Below are positions 27,269 to 39,265 of a DNA stretch of 64,000 nt, piece by piece. Numbering within the stretch: position 1 is the first letter of the stretch; the number at the start of each line of letters is the position of its first letter. The DNA lies in assembly GCF_017114945.1 (NCBI RefSeq), contig NZ_JABXKQ010000015.1:1-64000 (forward strand), given 5' to 3'. This DNA is from Nostoc sp. JL34 (GTDB taxonomy: Bacteria > Cyanobacteriota > Cyanobacteriia > Cyanobacteriales > Nostocaceae). Below the pieces are notes generated by a model. That model searched no databases. It was not told the DNA's origin and was given only the letters and a program-made list of their open reading frames with translations. The position numbers and the translations under genes are program-made.

Positions 27269-28210
27269 ATGATGAAACCTAATTACTTATCTAATTTCCT
27301 GAAAATTAGCCTTACCACTGTTGGCATCTTCTGTGTCGCTGCTCAAGGAGCGTATGCTAGCGATTTAAAAGGAACCGCATTTAGCATATCTTTAGAGTGT
27401 TTGAATGACACTACTGGACTTTTGTTAGGAAAAAACTCTACTGATGCTAGTGGCTGGCAGTATGCATTTGATTCAAATAAAGATGGGATGAACGGCAACT
27501 ACTGGGTTGGCTCTGCACCAGGACAGGAAAATCCCTATGATATCTACGGCATGGCTATTCAAGAAACTGATACCAGCGTGATTGTAGCTCTTAATGGCAA
27601 TATGAAGTTAACAGGACAATCAGAAGCAGGCGCTGCTGGTGGTCAGATTGGTTATGGCGATTTGTTCTTCAATATGTCGGGTAAGTCCTTTGACGATGCC
27701 ATGAGTAGTGGGGATTTGTTTGGTATTCACTTCTCTTCAGTAAATGCTTCTGGGGTACAACAGCTTGGTGTATATGGTGATGTTCAGGCAAAAACAGTTA
27801 CTGATACTAAAGAAGGCTACACTATAAATACTTATGGAGGTTTGGCTGGCGGTCAGAATTCTTATGAGGGACAAGTAAAACAAGGTGGTGGTACTGTGGG
27901 CTATGGTGATTTGACCAGTAGCTACTTTACTAATAACGGAAAAGACAATACATTCAATCTCAATACCATCCTTTCTGGAAAATACCTCACTGGCATCTCT
28001 TTCCTTTCACAAGGAACTGTAACACAGCAGTTGTTAGCCACTGGCTATGATGCAACAAAATTAAAAGGTTCACAAACTATCGCCTTCCAGTTTAATAAGT
28101 CTGCAATTACCCAATCAGTTCCCGAACCTGGTAACATCGCTGGTTTTACAATTCTCGGCTTGGCTTTGGCTGGTAGCCAGCTCCGCAAGGGCCGCAGTTA
28201 CAAGTTTTGA
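27269..28210 (+). CDS. Exosortase-dependent (PEP-CTERM-like) surface protein, XDD3-type
   Basis: Signal peptide, GWQYAFDSNKDG, C-terminal VPEPGNIAGFTILGLALAGSQLRKGR. Confidence 0.8.
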   Translation: MMKPNYLSNFLKISLTTVGIFCVAAQGAYASDLKGTAFSISLECLNDTTGLLLGKNSTDASGWQYAFDSNKDGMNGNYWVGSAPGQENPYDIYGMAIQETDTSVIVALNGNMKLTGQSEAGAAGGQIGYGDLFFNMSGKSFDDAMSSGDLFGIHFSSVNASGVQQLGVYGDVQAKTVTDTKEGYTINTYGGLAGGQNSYEGQVKQGGGTVGYGDLTSSYFTNNGKDNTFNLNTILSGKYLTGISFLSQGTVTQQLLATGYDATKLKGSQTIAFQFNKSAITQSVPEPGNIAGFTILGLALAGSQLRKGRSYKF

Positions 28211-28263
28211 AGTTATATTATCAGGATAAATCAGATCAGTCTCAATTAATTCTTTTGATGCAA

Positions 28264-28294
28264 AACTTCCCTCAGCATTGGGCTGAGGGAAGTT
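28264..28294 (+). terminator. Rho-independent-like terminator
   Basis: AACTTCCCTCAGC attgg GCTGAGGGAAGTT after the PEP-CTERM gene. Confidence 0.6.
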
Positions 28295-28648
28295 AAAAAA
28301 TGGGATATTTTCGATAAAAAGAATTTTTATTAGACTTAGAAGTCAACGTCGTGATTAATACTAAATCACCCTAAGATTGACAAATTTTTTATCAAATGTG
28401 GTTTTATTTGACCACAGTTCTGGCGCTGAATTCGGGACTGTAGTTGCACATTTTGAGCAAAAAAGTGATGAAGTAACCAATCCCTCTGCTTATACAGAAC
28501 AGGTGCGATCGCGTATTGCACATTAGTTGAACCAATCTGTTTACTTTTCAATATTCAAGTGGCTAGCAAAAAATGAGGGCATAGGTAACTTGTTAAGTTG
28601 CCAATACCCCCACATAGATAAACTAAGTTTTTGGCGTAGTGTATCAGG

Positions 28649-29938
28649 CTAAGTCAGTGCTTGAGCAACTGCTGCCGAAAGTGACTCATTTGCTGCTTGC
28701 TTCAACAATTCGGCTTTATCGGTCTGTTCCCAAGGCAAGTCTAAATCAGCTCGCCCAAAATGACCGTAAGCCGCGACGTCCTGATAAAAACGTCCGCCTC
28801 GTTCACTTGGTAAGTTGCGTAAGTTAAAGGTATGGATGATCCCAGCTGGACGTAGTTCAAAATGCTGGTTGATTAATTCCAGCAAGGTTTCTTCATCCAC
28901 TTTGCCAGTGCCAAAGGTATCCACCAAAATGCTTGTTGGTCGCGCTACGCCAATAGCATAAGATAGCTGGATTTCAACTTTGTCTGCCAACCCGGCGGCG
29001 ACAATATTTTTCGCCACATAGCGAGCCGCATAAGCAGCAGAACGGTCTACCTTCGTGGGGTCTTTGCCGGAAAAAGCGCCACCACCATGCCGTGAATAAC
29101 CACCGTAGGTGTCAACGATTATTTTCCGTCCTGTCAAACCAGAGTCTCCCTGAGGGCCACCAACGACAAATTTACCGGTGGGGTTGACTAAAAAACGTGT
29201 TTGATCATTAGGCTTAACGTCAATATCGCCAAAAACAGGTTCGACTACTGCTGACCAGAGGTCTTGTTTAATTTTGGCTTGTACACCCGCCTCATCCGTA
29301 ATTTCCCCAATACTGGCTGTATGCTGGGTAGAAATTAGAATAGTATCAATACCGACAGGGTGTCCATCTTCGTAGACTACAGTTACTTGGGTTTTACCGT
29401 CAGGACGCAGGTATGACAATTCACCTGTTTTGCGGACTGCTGCCAATCGGCGAGCAATGCGGTGGGCGAGACTGATGGGTAAGGGCATCAGTTCTGGTGT
29501 TTCGTTGCTGGCAAAACCGAACATTATACCTTGATCGCCCGCCCCAATTTTGTCGAATAGCTCATCACTATCTTGCTCGCGGGTTTCTTGGGCAGTGTTA
29601 ACGCCTTGGGCAATATCGGGTGATTGTTCGTCTAAAGCCAGCAGAACGCTGGTACTGTTAGCAGAAAAGCCATTATCGGCATTGGTATAGCCAATTTCGG
29701 CAATTTTTTTGCGGGCGAGATTGACGAAATTCACATTGGCTTTGGTGGTTATTTCACCAGTGATTAGCACCAAACCAGTATTAACTACTACTTCGGCGGC
29801 AACACGGCTGCTTGAGTCTTGTGTCAATAGAGCATCCAGAATGGTATCAGAAATCTGATCGCAGATTTTATCTGGATGACCTTCGGTGACTGACTCGGAG
29901 GTAAATAAATATCGACGAGACAAAGGAAATTCCTCCAT
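28649..29938 (-). CDS. metK: S-adenosylmethionine synthetase
   Basis: [50 protein letters not shown]. Confidence 0.97.
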   Translation of the reverse strand: MEEFPLSRRYLFTSESVTEGHPDKICDQISDTILDALLTQDSSSRVAAEVVVNTGLVLITGEITTKANVNFVNLARKKIAEIGYTNADNGFSANSTSVLLALDEQSPDIAQGVNTAQETREQDSDELFDKIGAGDQGIMFGFASNETPELMPLPISLAHRIARRLAAVRKTGELSYLRPDGKTQVTVVYEDGHPVGIDTILISTQHTASIGEITDEAGVQAKIKQDLWSAVVEPVFGDIDVKPNDQTRFLVNPTGKFVVGGPQGDSGLTGRKIIVDTYGGYSRHGGGAFSGKDPTKVDRSAAYAARYVAKNIVAAGLADKVEIQLSYAIGVARPTSILVDTFGTGKVDEETLLELINQHFELRPAGIIHTFNLRNLPSERGGRFYQDVAAYGHFGRADLDLPWEQTDKAELLKQAANESLSAAVAQALT

Positions 29939-30129
29939 CGAGAGTTTTTTCGTTGACCAAATGTGAGTATTTAGTTCAACTACTAATTTATGAAATCATA
30001 ACAATATTTATACTTCAGTCGTTAGTATCTTCTTGATATTGATAAAAACCGCTAACTATAAGGTAAATATCCGTAAATAAGATAAATATATGCTAATTAT
30101 TTTGTAGTGAAAACGTATTTAATAACACA

Positions 30130-30160
30130 AAAAAAAGGGGGACACCCGGAAGCGTCCCCA
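30130..30160 (-). terminator. Terminator downstream of prk
   Basis: Minus strand GGGGACgcttccgggtGTCCCC followed by T-run. Confidence 0.65.
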
Positions 30161-30186
30161 CAAGCTTTGACACAAACACTGCTGCT

Positions 30187-31191
30187 TTAAACCTGAACCG
30201 CTAACTTTGCTTCCGTAGCTGTCAACCGCTCATAAGCAGCACGCATTTTCAAACCTGTAAGCACTTGGAAGAAACCAGTACCATTATTGGAACCTGGATA
30301 CTCGCGGTGCTGGAGTAACAAGTGAGTCAATTCACCCTGATATTTTGTGGATGTATTGCTGAGATGGGTTTCGATATAAATGACTTCTTCCAAGTTGTCA
30401 AATTGGCCATCCACCTCTAGTACTGAGACATAACGACCATAGTAAACATCTGAACCGTAGTAGAGTTGCATACCAGGATAAGAACAGGTCAGCTTGCGTC
30501 CACAGGGAGTCCAATTAATTGTTGAACCTTCATCAAATAGGTAGGTTGGATCAAAGCCTTCCTTACCTTCCCGCTGGAGCATACGTACCCTTAAGACTCT
30601 ACGCTCGGTGTCGTTTTTGATCAAGTTCGTGGGTAATACCTGGAGAACCACATCAGCAAATTCTCTTTGTGGTTCGATAAATTTATCAAAGTCAGGTTTA
30701 CGGGAATTGATTTGCGCTAAGACATCTTCGTAGCGATGACCGCGTTCAGCCATATCTCGCTGGATTTTCCAGGCAATTTTGACTTCATCGCTAATATCAA
30801 AATAAACACTGAAGTCGATTAGCGATCGCACCCGCTCATCATATAAAGGATGCAGCCCTTCAACAACTATAATGTGATTCGGCTCTATCCGCTCTGGCGG
30901 ATCAATCAAGCCGGTTTCGTGGTTGTAAATCGGCTTATCAATCGCTTGACCACTTTTGAGCGCTTTAATTTGCTCATACATCAGGTCAAAATTGTTTGCT
31001 CTGGGGTCTAGTGCCGTTATCCCAGTTTCTTTACGCTGTTTGCGATCTAAGGAGTGATAATCATCTAAGCAGATGACCGTCATTAAATCTTCACCAAACA
31101 AATCTATCAAACGACGCAAAAACGTAGATTTACCGCACCCAGAGTCTCCCGCTACTCCAATCAGTACCACGCGTTCCGGCTTACTTGTCAT
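30187..31191 (-). CDS. prk: Phosphoribulokinase
   Basis: IGVAGDSGCGKSTFLRRL, VICLDDYHSLDR, VEGLHPLYDERV. Confidence 0.97.
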   Translation of the reverse strand: MTSKPERVVLIGVAGDSGCGKSTFLRRLIDLFGEDLMTVICLDDYHSLDRKQRKETGITALDPRANNFDLMYEQIKALKSGQAIDKPIYNHETGLIDPPERIEPNHIIVVEGLHPLYDERVRSLIDFSVYFDISDEVKIAWKIQRDMAERGHRYEDVLAQINSRKPDFDKFIEPQREFADVVLQVLPTNLIKNDTERRVLRVRMLQREGKEGFDPTYLFDEGSTINWTPCGRKLTCSYPGMQLYYGSDVYYGRYVSVLEVDGQFDNLEEVIYIETHLSNTSTKYQGELTHLLLQHREYPGSNNGTGFFQVLTGLKMRAAYERLTATEAKLAVQV

Positions 31192-31336
31192 AAATCTCCT
31201 CTAAAAATACTAAAGTTGTGTCAATAATTTTTCACACAGCAGATTCTGAAGCCAGGAGTTTACCCCTTTGGTTTATCCTGCGTTCTTGCTACCTAGCACA
31301 TCTATAAGACACCAAGCGGGTAGGCAACAAAGTAAT

Positions 31337-31367
31337 CAGGAGGCAGGAGGCAGGAGGCAGGAGGCAG
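31337..31367. repeat. Heptamer STRR (CAGGAGG)n
   Basis: caggaggcaggaggcaggaggcaggaggcag; inverted degenerate copy at about 31503-31535. Confidence 0.85.
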
Positions 31368-32583
31368 AAGTAACCCACGTTTAAAAGCGTGAGACTTAAG
31401 CTGTAGATGCCTTGAATCTCGCGGCACTTTTCGCTCAATACAATTCTTATTTTTAAACTGGGCTTTTGACCTAGAAATAAAAAAATTTTATTCATGCTTC
31501 TTTCCTCCTGCCTCCTGCCCTTTGCCTCCTGCCTACTCTTTTAAGTTGCTACTCGTCGGACTAGCCTGAATGTTGGTGCCGGTAAGTATTTAATCCTAGT
31601 GGTATATTTGATTTTAACAGAAGGGGGTATCCCATACAAGATTACTGTCAAGAAGAATTAGCGTGGTTCATCAATCATTTTTTTGTTAATTTAGTTGTTA
31701 ATTTAAAAATGGGGATCAGCACCGCCCATCAGTGTTGCACCTTTATCAGTCTGCTACTTGTGACTCTATATAATCCAGACTATAAGGTATAATTTATTAT
31801 TACCGCGAATTTTCTATCTTCCTAAATTGTAATTCCTGCTCGACAATACTTAATATATTCAAAGTAAAATCTATCCAACGAATGAGGAAACAACTCGCAT
31901 TAGTCAAATTATCGGCTGTAAATTTATAAATATGCTCATATAGAAGCGTTGACGTTATGGCAAAGTACTGATAAAAGGTTGACAGATTTTTCACATCAAG
32001 TGAAACTAATTACAGTTGCTTGAATTACGATTCTCTATTTCGTTATGTTTGTAGCTGGAGTTGTCCTAGTCATGTAATTATCCATAGACAGGTAATGAGG
32101 ATAGCTAAAAACATTCCACCAGAGTAGTAGATTTGGAAAAGTAAAACCAATCGGAAGAAAACCTTCCGAGATTGGTATTATCTAATTTCAACCCTTGGAG
32201 TAAGCAAGCACAACGGTAGCTTTTGGAGGTAAACTCAGCGCTAGCTTCCACCAATCAAAGCAGCCCTTCGACAATATCTGCTATTGTGAGTTGCTCATTG
32301 GGTAGTAAGGTAAAAAGCTATCTCCCTAATGGGGGTGGTAGTAAACTAAAAAAAGATTAAATTGACTCATTATTAACATTCTCCACAAGACTTATCCTTT
32401 ACTTTAGAAGGTGAACAGGTGTGTTTTTTGCTATGCCTGCATGTCTTTGGTGAGTGTACTTAGCAAGGCATTAATTTAATGATGCCGTTTTTCCTTGTTT
32501 CTCCAGTTTTGTGAAACGAAAATCCGGTAAACTAAAGCTGGCATGGGATGGGAATAGTTTTTTTTTGAAAAACGGTTAAGTAA

Positions 32584-33951
<1,368 letters not shown>

Positions 33952-34126
33952 ATTAGTCATTAGTTTTAGACAAAGGACGAAGGACAAATGACGAAGGACA
34001 AATGACGAAGTTATGAAATAGTAGGGTGGGCAATGCTCACCCTACAATTGTTTTGTTATGAATATTGTAAATAGCTGAGGAAAGAGTTCTCTGTTCTGAG
34101 TGGCCAAGTACTAAGTACTGATAACT

Positions 34127-34158
34127 ACTCAGCACTCAGCACTCAGCACTCAGCACTT
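34127..34158. repeat. Heptamer STRR (ACTCAGC)n
   Basis: actcagcactcagcactcagcactcagcactt upstream of hom. Confidence 0.85.
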
Positions 34159-34182
34159 AAAAATAAATTAGGTGCAAAAATT

Positions 34183-35469
34183 GTGGGTGTGAAACTAGGA
34201 ATACTCGGATTAGGCACCGTGGGAACGGGAACAGTGCAGTTGTTGCAAGATAGCGCTGGGCGTCACCCATTGTTGCAAGAGATAGAAATTTATCGGGTGG
34301 GAGTGCGATCGCTAGATAAACCCCGTGCAGTAGAATTGTCTACGGAAGTCTTAACTACAGATTTAGAATCTATTGTCAACGATCCAGCAGTAGATATAGT
34401 TGTCGAGGTGATGGGCGGACTAGAGCCGGCGCGATCGCTCATTCTCAAAGCTTTAAGTAATGGTAAGCATGTAGTTACAGCTAATAAAGCAGCGATCGCC
34501 CGTTTTGGGGCAGAAATTTTCACAACTGCCAATCAAGCCGGCGTATACGTCATGCTAGAAGCCGCTGTGGGTGGTGGTATTCCGGTGATTCAACCCCTAA
34601 AGCAGTCTTTGAGTGTTAACCGGATTCACACTATAACAGGCATCGTGAACGGTACAACGAACTACATCCTGACACGGATGCAAACAGAAGGCAGCAACTT
34701 CAATGATGTTTTGGCTGATGCCCAGCGATTGGGTTATGCTGAGGCTGACCCCACGGCTGATGTCGATGGCTTAGACGCAGCTGATAAAATTGCCATCCTC
34801 GCATCATTAGGTTTCGGTGGACGCATCAACTTACAAGATGTTTATACTGAGGGAATTCGGCAAGTCAGCAAAACAGATATTGCCTACGCTGAAAAATTGG
34901 GATTTGTGATTAAATTGTTAGCGATCGCTAAACGTGACACTCCCGCATCTCCGCTCTCCGTCAGAGTTCATCCTACCTTAGTGCCGCAAGCTCACCCTTT
35001 GGCTAGCATCAACGGCGTTTACAATGCCATTCTTGTCGAAGGAGAACCCGTCGGGCAAGTCATGTTTTTCGGCCCTGGTGCTGGTGCTGGTGCAACCGCC
35101 AGTGCTGTGACATCAGATATTTTAAATTTAGTTGCTGTCCTCAAAACCAATACAGCAGTTGCAAATCCATTATTAGCTTGTGCACATCAAGAATACTGCC
35201 AAATTGCGCCGATGGCAGAATTGATAACTCGGTTTTACGCCCGTTTTCTCACCAATGACCAACCTGGAGTTATCGGGAAATTGGGGACTTGCTTTGGTAA
35301 CTATGGCGTTAGCTTAGAGTCAATTGTCCAAACAGGCTTTCAAGGGAAACTAGCAGAGATTGTGGTTGTTACCCATGATGTGCGGGAAGGCAATTTTAGG
35401 CAAGCTTTGGCAGAAATTCGGGATTTGTCAGCAATTGAAAGCATTCCCAGCTTACTACGTGTACTTTGA
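34183..35469 (+). CDS. hom: Homoserine dehydrogenase
   Basis: GLGTVGTGTVQLL, TANKAAIARFG, VNGTTNYILTRM, C-terminal ACT domain. Confidence 0.95.
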   Translation: MGVKLGILGLGTVGTGTVQLLQDSAGRHPLLQEIEIYRVGVRSLDKPRAVELSTEVLTTDLESIVNDPAVDIVVEVMGGLEPARSLILKALSNGKHVVTANKAAIARFGAEIFTTANQAGVYVMLEAAVGGGIPVIQPLKQSLSVNRIHTITGIVNGTTNYILTRMQTEGSNFNDVLADAQRLGYAEADPTADVDGLDAADKIAILASLGFGGRINLQDVYTEGIRQVSKTDIAYAEKLGFVIKLLAIAKRDTPASPLSVRVHPTLVPQAHPLASINGVYNAILVEGEPVGQVMFFGPGAGAGATASAVTSDILNLVAVLKTNTAVANPLLACAHQEYCQIAPMAELITRFYARFLTNDQPGVIGKLGTCFGNYGVSLESIVQTGFQGKLAEIVVVTHDVREGNFRQALAEIRDLSAIESIPSLLRVL

Positions 35470-35631
35470 GATTAGTCGGGAGTGAGGCTCCTCAACTTGC
35501 TTTGCTCCAATTCTTAATTACCTCAAAGGATTACAATCTCCATTTTATACAAACCAAGCTGTGAGTAAAACTTGGTTAACTACGCAAGCTAAACTAAAAA
35601 ATAAACTTCACCCCAGCGCGAGGCTAGACCT

Positions 35632-36351
35632 ATGACCTCTGCAATCGACTCATCCACCGCCCTCACTCCTTTCCCCGACCATACGCAGCTTCCTGAGTCT
35701 GATGGTACTTTCGTGTTCGCGGAGCGTGCCGAAGGCAAAAACTTTCAGGAACATCCCCAAAGCATTCTCCTAACGGACTCGATTAAACCGATATTGCAAA
35801 AACGTCATCCTGATGGGCAATACTGTATTGGTCAAGATAGCGGTATCTAGTGGCGCATCACTGACCCCCCAGAAAAAGGTGCAGAAGCTCCCGACTGGTT
35901 CTATGTAGGAAATGTACCACCTACTCTGGATGGACAAACGCGCAGGTCTTATGTACTATGGCGAGAGTTTATTGCCCCATTGATTGCATTGGAATTTGTT
36001 TCTGGGGATGGTAGTGAGGAGCGAGATAAAACTCTTTGGAAGGGGAAATTTTGGATTTATGAGCAAGTGATTCGTCCTCCCTTCTACGGTATTTATGAAG
36101 TGAATAAAGCCAGCGTGGAAGTTTATGAATTAATTGGTGGACAATATCAGTTGTTAATAGCAAATGAACGTGGACATTATCCCATACATCCTTTAGGGGT
36201 TGAGTTAGGAATTTGGCAGGGACAATATCAGAATATGGAATTACCTTGGCTACGCTGGTGGGATTTGCAAGGTAATTTGTTGTTGACTGGTGAGGAAAGA
36301 GCCGATCGCTTAACTGCCCAATTGCGTAGACACGAAGTGGCTTGTCGTTAG
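35632..36351 (+). pseudogene. Uma2 family (DUF820) protein with an in-frame TAG
   Basis: Reading frame continues past TAG at 35848: HPDGQYCIGQDSGI*WRITDPPEKGAEAPDWFYVGNVPPTLDGQTRRSYVLWREFIAPLIALEFVSGDGSEERD. Confidence 0.8.
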
Positions 36352-36388
36352 ACATCGCTAGGCATCGAACCAGAAGTCTAATCTTTAC

Positions 36389-37561
36389 CTATTTATTCAC
36401 ATCCAGCAACCGCGAAGTTTGTAACCGACTCATCCACTTCTCTAAATAAACTCGATTACCTTTTTGCTCATTTGGATCTTTAGTATCCAAAGGATGAGGC
36501 ATCAGTCCCAAAATCGTTGCTGTCGTCACGCAAAACATCGATTTTTGGAAACTTATGCAAATTTGGACTCGCAAATCATCTTCACCCCGGAGACTGCGAC
36601 GATAAATTTCATGCAAATACTCTGGAAGATAATGACGCATATCCTGCATCAACAAGGTAGGAGGAATACCTGCGCCGCCGATGGGCAAAGGATCGGCATA
36701 CAATGCGCCATACTGAAATCGAGTTTGATCTGGAGGAATTTGATAACCTTGAGCGTTGTATGAAACTGTCCCGTGGAAAGGAGTTCCTCGGAAGAATACT
36801 GCTTCTACATAAGGGATAGCTGTATCTGCTAAGAAAGTCAAACCAACACTTTTGGGAATGATTTCATAGACTTCATTCCGAATTTTGACGGTGTAGGTAA
36901 TTGGGTTTGATGCATTTGCCACTAACCCAGCTTTAATGTGTTCTACAACTTGCGGAATCGATTTGATTTTGCCTTGATCGTAGAGGTCTGATAAGCTGAG
37001 GAAGATATCAGCCATGACTCGCCAGAATTGACCTAAACCAGTGTAGTAAGCAGAGACGCGCAAGTGTTCTGTCAAGAAATCTGGAAACAGTTGGTTAATA
37101 CCGAGAATGAATGGATTATTTTTAAATTTTGCGGCAATAACGGCTTGCGCTCTTTCTTGAAATTCTGGTGTATCTAAATACGTATCTAGTCCGCCGCCAC
37201 CATGCCACATCATGCCTTTCATGCAATACTCGGCATATTCAAAATTAATTCGGTCATGCCACCAGTGACGGAGTAATTTCTGCAAAGAAACCTTTCCATT
37301 AAAGTATTTAAAAAATGGGAAAAATACTAAAAACTGATGCTCGGCAATATAGTTAAGATTTTTTGAGTAGGCATCTAAAACTACGCCATAGCTTTTAAGA
37401 ATACCAACAACTTCCAGCACATTTTCTGGACTATCGGGGAGTAATGCATCTCCTTTTTGCAGGCGTTCAATATACTCAGCTAAAGGATTGTGAATAGCTT
37501 TCTTTTTAATAGTTACCATTGCCATCTCTCCAAAAAGTATAGGGATTGGGGCATTGGGCAT
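36389..37561 (-). CDS. CO2 hydration protein (CupA/CupB = ChpY/ChpX family)
   Basis: RHWWHDRINFEYAEYCMKGMMWHGGGGLDTYLDTPEF...; downstream of ndhF-ndhD; start probably trimmed to about 37519 (MVTIKKKAIHNPLAEY). Confidence 0.9.
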   Translation of the reverse strand: MPNAPIPILFGEMAMVTIKKKAIHNPLAEYIERLQKGDALLPDSPENVLEVVGILKSYGVVLDAYSKNLNYIAEHQFLVFFPFFKYFNGKVSLQKLLRHWWHDRINFEYAEYCMKGMMWHGGGGLDTYLDTPEFQERAQAVIAAKFKNNPFILGINQLFPDFLTEHLRVSAYYTGLGQFWRVMADIFLSLSDLYDQGKIKSIPQVVEHIKAGLVANASNPITYTVKIRNEVYEIIPKSVGLTFLADTAIPYVEAVFFRGTPFHGTVSYNAQGYQIPPDQTRFQYGALYADPLPIGGAGIPPTLLMQDMRHYLPEYLHEIYRRSLRGEDDLRVQICISFQKSMFCVTTATILGLMPHPLDTKDPNEQKGNRVYLEKWMSRLQTSRLLDVNK

Positions 37562-37648
37562 TGAAAAGAGGCAGAGGGGCGGGGTGCAGGGGGCGGAGGG
37601 GAAAACTCTTCTCCCTTGCTCCCTGCTCCCTGCTCCCTTGCTTCTTCC

Positions 37649-39154
37649 CTAGTCCCCAGTCCCCATTGCTTTATCCAAAGACACTGCTACTACTACGTTT
37701 TGGCTATTCACCATTGCTGTAATTGTTGGTTCAGTCCAGCGCACTAACCAACCAGGTTGAATGCCAAAAATCACAATCAGCACAGCTAAAATTACCGCTG
37801 GGATGCGATCGCTCCAATACACACGTGGTAAGTTGGCAACTGATGCAGACAGGCGGCCAAAAAAGGCGCGGTTTACGAGAATTAAGAAGTAAACCGCTGT
37901 TAAACCTGTACCAAGCATACATAGCAAGGTTTGCACTGGGAAAACTGGAAAACTTCCTCGATAAACTATGAATTCGGAAATAAACCCTAGCATTCCCGGT
38001 ATACCAGCGCTAGCCATGACTCCGACAATCATCAAGCTACCGATTACCGGCATACCCCGTTCTGGATTCAGCAATCCTTGGATGATTTCTAAATCACGGC
38101 TTCCGGCTTTTTTATACACAACCCCTACCAGCAAAAATAGCATTGCCGAAATCAAGCCGTGGCTAATCATTTGCATCACAGCACCCAACACACTTAAAGG
38201 TGTAGCCGCTGCCGCCGCTAAAAGCACGTAACCCATGTGTCCAATAGAACTGTACGCCACCATTTTTTTCATATCGGTTTGGGCGATCGCACAGGATGAA
38301 CCATACAACACACTTACCACTGCCCAAGTCGCCAACCAAGGAGCCACATAAGCCCAAGCTTCTGGTAACAAGTTCATGCCAAATCGCAGTAAGCCGTAAG
38401 TTCCCAACTTCAATAGCACCCCAGCCAAAAGCACTGAAATCGGTGTGGAAGCTTCAACGTGAGCATCTGGCAACCAAGTATGGAAGGGAACTAAAGGAAT
38501 TTTAATCCCAAAACCTACCAAAATTCCCCCTAGCAGTAATAGCTGTGTTGCTAGTGGTAAAGTTGTCGTGTTCAAGGTTGCTAGTGCAAAGTTAGAGGAG
38601 CCACTCAGCCAAACCATGCCAAGGAAACTTGCTAAAATTAGGATTCCCGAAACGGCTGTATAAATGAGAAATTTGGTAGCAGCATAACCCCGCTTGGCAC
38701 CACCCCAAATGGCTATCAGCAAATACAGCGGAATCAGTTCCAATTCGTAAAACAGGAAAAATAGTAGTAAATCCTGTGCTAGAAAGGCTCCTGTCACCCC
38801 AGCGCTTAATAATAGTATCAAAGAGTAATAAAATTTAGGACGCTGTAGGGATTCATCGCTGCTATAGATGGCAATGGCAGTTAACAATCCATTTAAAACC
38901 AGCAACGGCAAAGATAAACCATCTATCCCAAGGTTATAGTTCAACCCCAAAGCATCTACCCAAGGGATAGATTCGGCAAACTGTTGAGTAATTTCCCCTG
39001 GATGGAACTGAATTGCTAGTACGATTGTCCACAAGAAAGCGATAGTAGCAAAGACCAAAGCTACCCCACGGGCGAATTTCCCACTGATGCCAGAGGGCGA
39101 GAAACCAATTAAAGCTGCGCCGATTAACGGCACTAGAATTAAAACACTAAGCAT
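37649..39154 (-). CDS. ndhD: NAD(P)H-quinone oxidoreductase subunit 4 (NdhD3/NdhD4 type)
   Basis: Proton-translocating antiporter-like subunit with HTWLPDAHVEASTPISVLLAGVLLKLG. Confidence 0.93.
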   Translation of the reverse strand: MLSVLILVPLIGAALIGFSPSGISGKFARGVALVFATIAFLWTIVLAIQFHPGEITQQFAESIPWVDALGLNYNLGIDGLSLPLLVLNGLLTAIAIYSSDESLQRPKFYYSLILLLSAGVTGAFLAQDLLLFFLFYELELIPLYLLIAIWGGAKRGYAATKFLIYTAVSGILILASFLGMVWLSGSSNFALATLNTTTLPLATQLLLLGGILVGFGIKIPLVPFHTWLPDAHVEASTPISVLLAGVLLKLGTYGLLRFGMNLLPEAWAYVAPWLATWAVVSVLYGSSCAIAQTDMKKMVAYSSIGHMGYVLLAAAAATPLSVLGAVMQMISHGLISAMLFLLVGVVYKKAGSRDLEIIQGLLNPERGMPVIGSLMIVGVMASAGIPGMLGFISEFIVYRGSFPVFPVQTLLCMLGTGLTAVYFLILVNRAFFGRLSASVANLPRVYWSDRIPAVILAVLIVIFGIQPGWLVRWTEPTITAMVNSQNVVVAVSLDKAMGTGD

Positions 39155-39265
39155 AAGTAGGTATGGAATGGGGAATGGGGAACTCGGGGCCCCCTCTGGG
39201 GATTAGGGGCAATGGGGAATGGGAAAAAACTCTTACCCAATCACAAATGACAAATGACCAAATCT

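Noticed and set aside
32147-32178. Hairpin ACCAATCGGAAG..CTTCCGAGATTGGT upstream of petH as an RNA element
   Set aside because: Single imperfect hairpin with no T-run or recognisable riboswitch core; insufficient evidence.
35969-36355. 128-aa antisense ORF over the Uma2 gene
   Set aside because: Complement of a clear Uma2 frame; no family signature.
38296-38505. Several small + strand ORFs antisense to ndhD/ndhF
   Set aside because: Shadow ORFs of strongly coding minus-strand genes.
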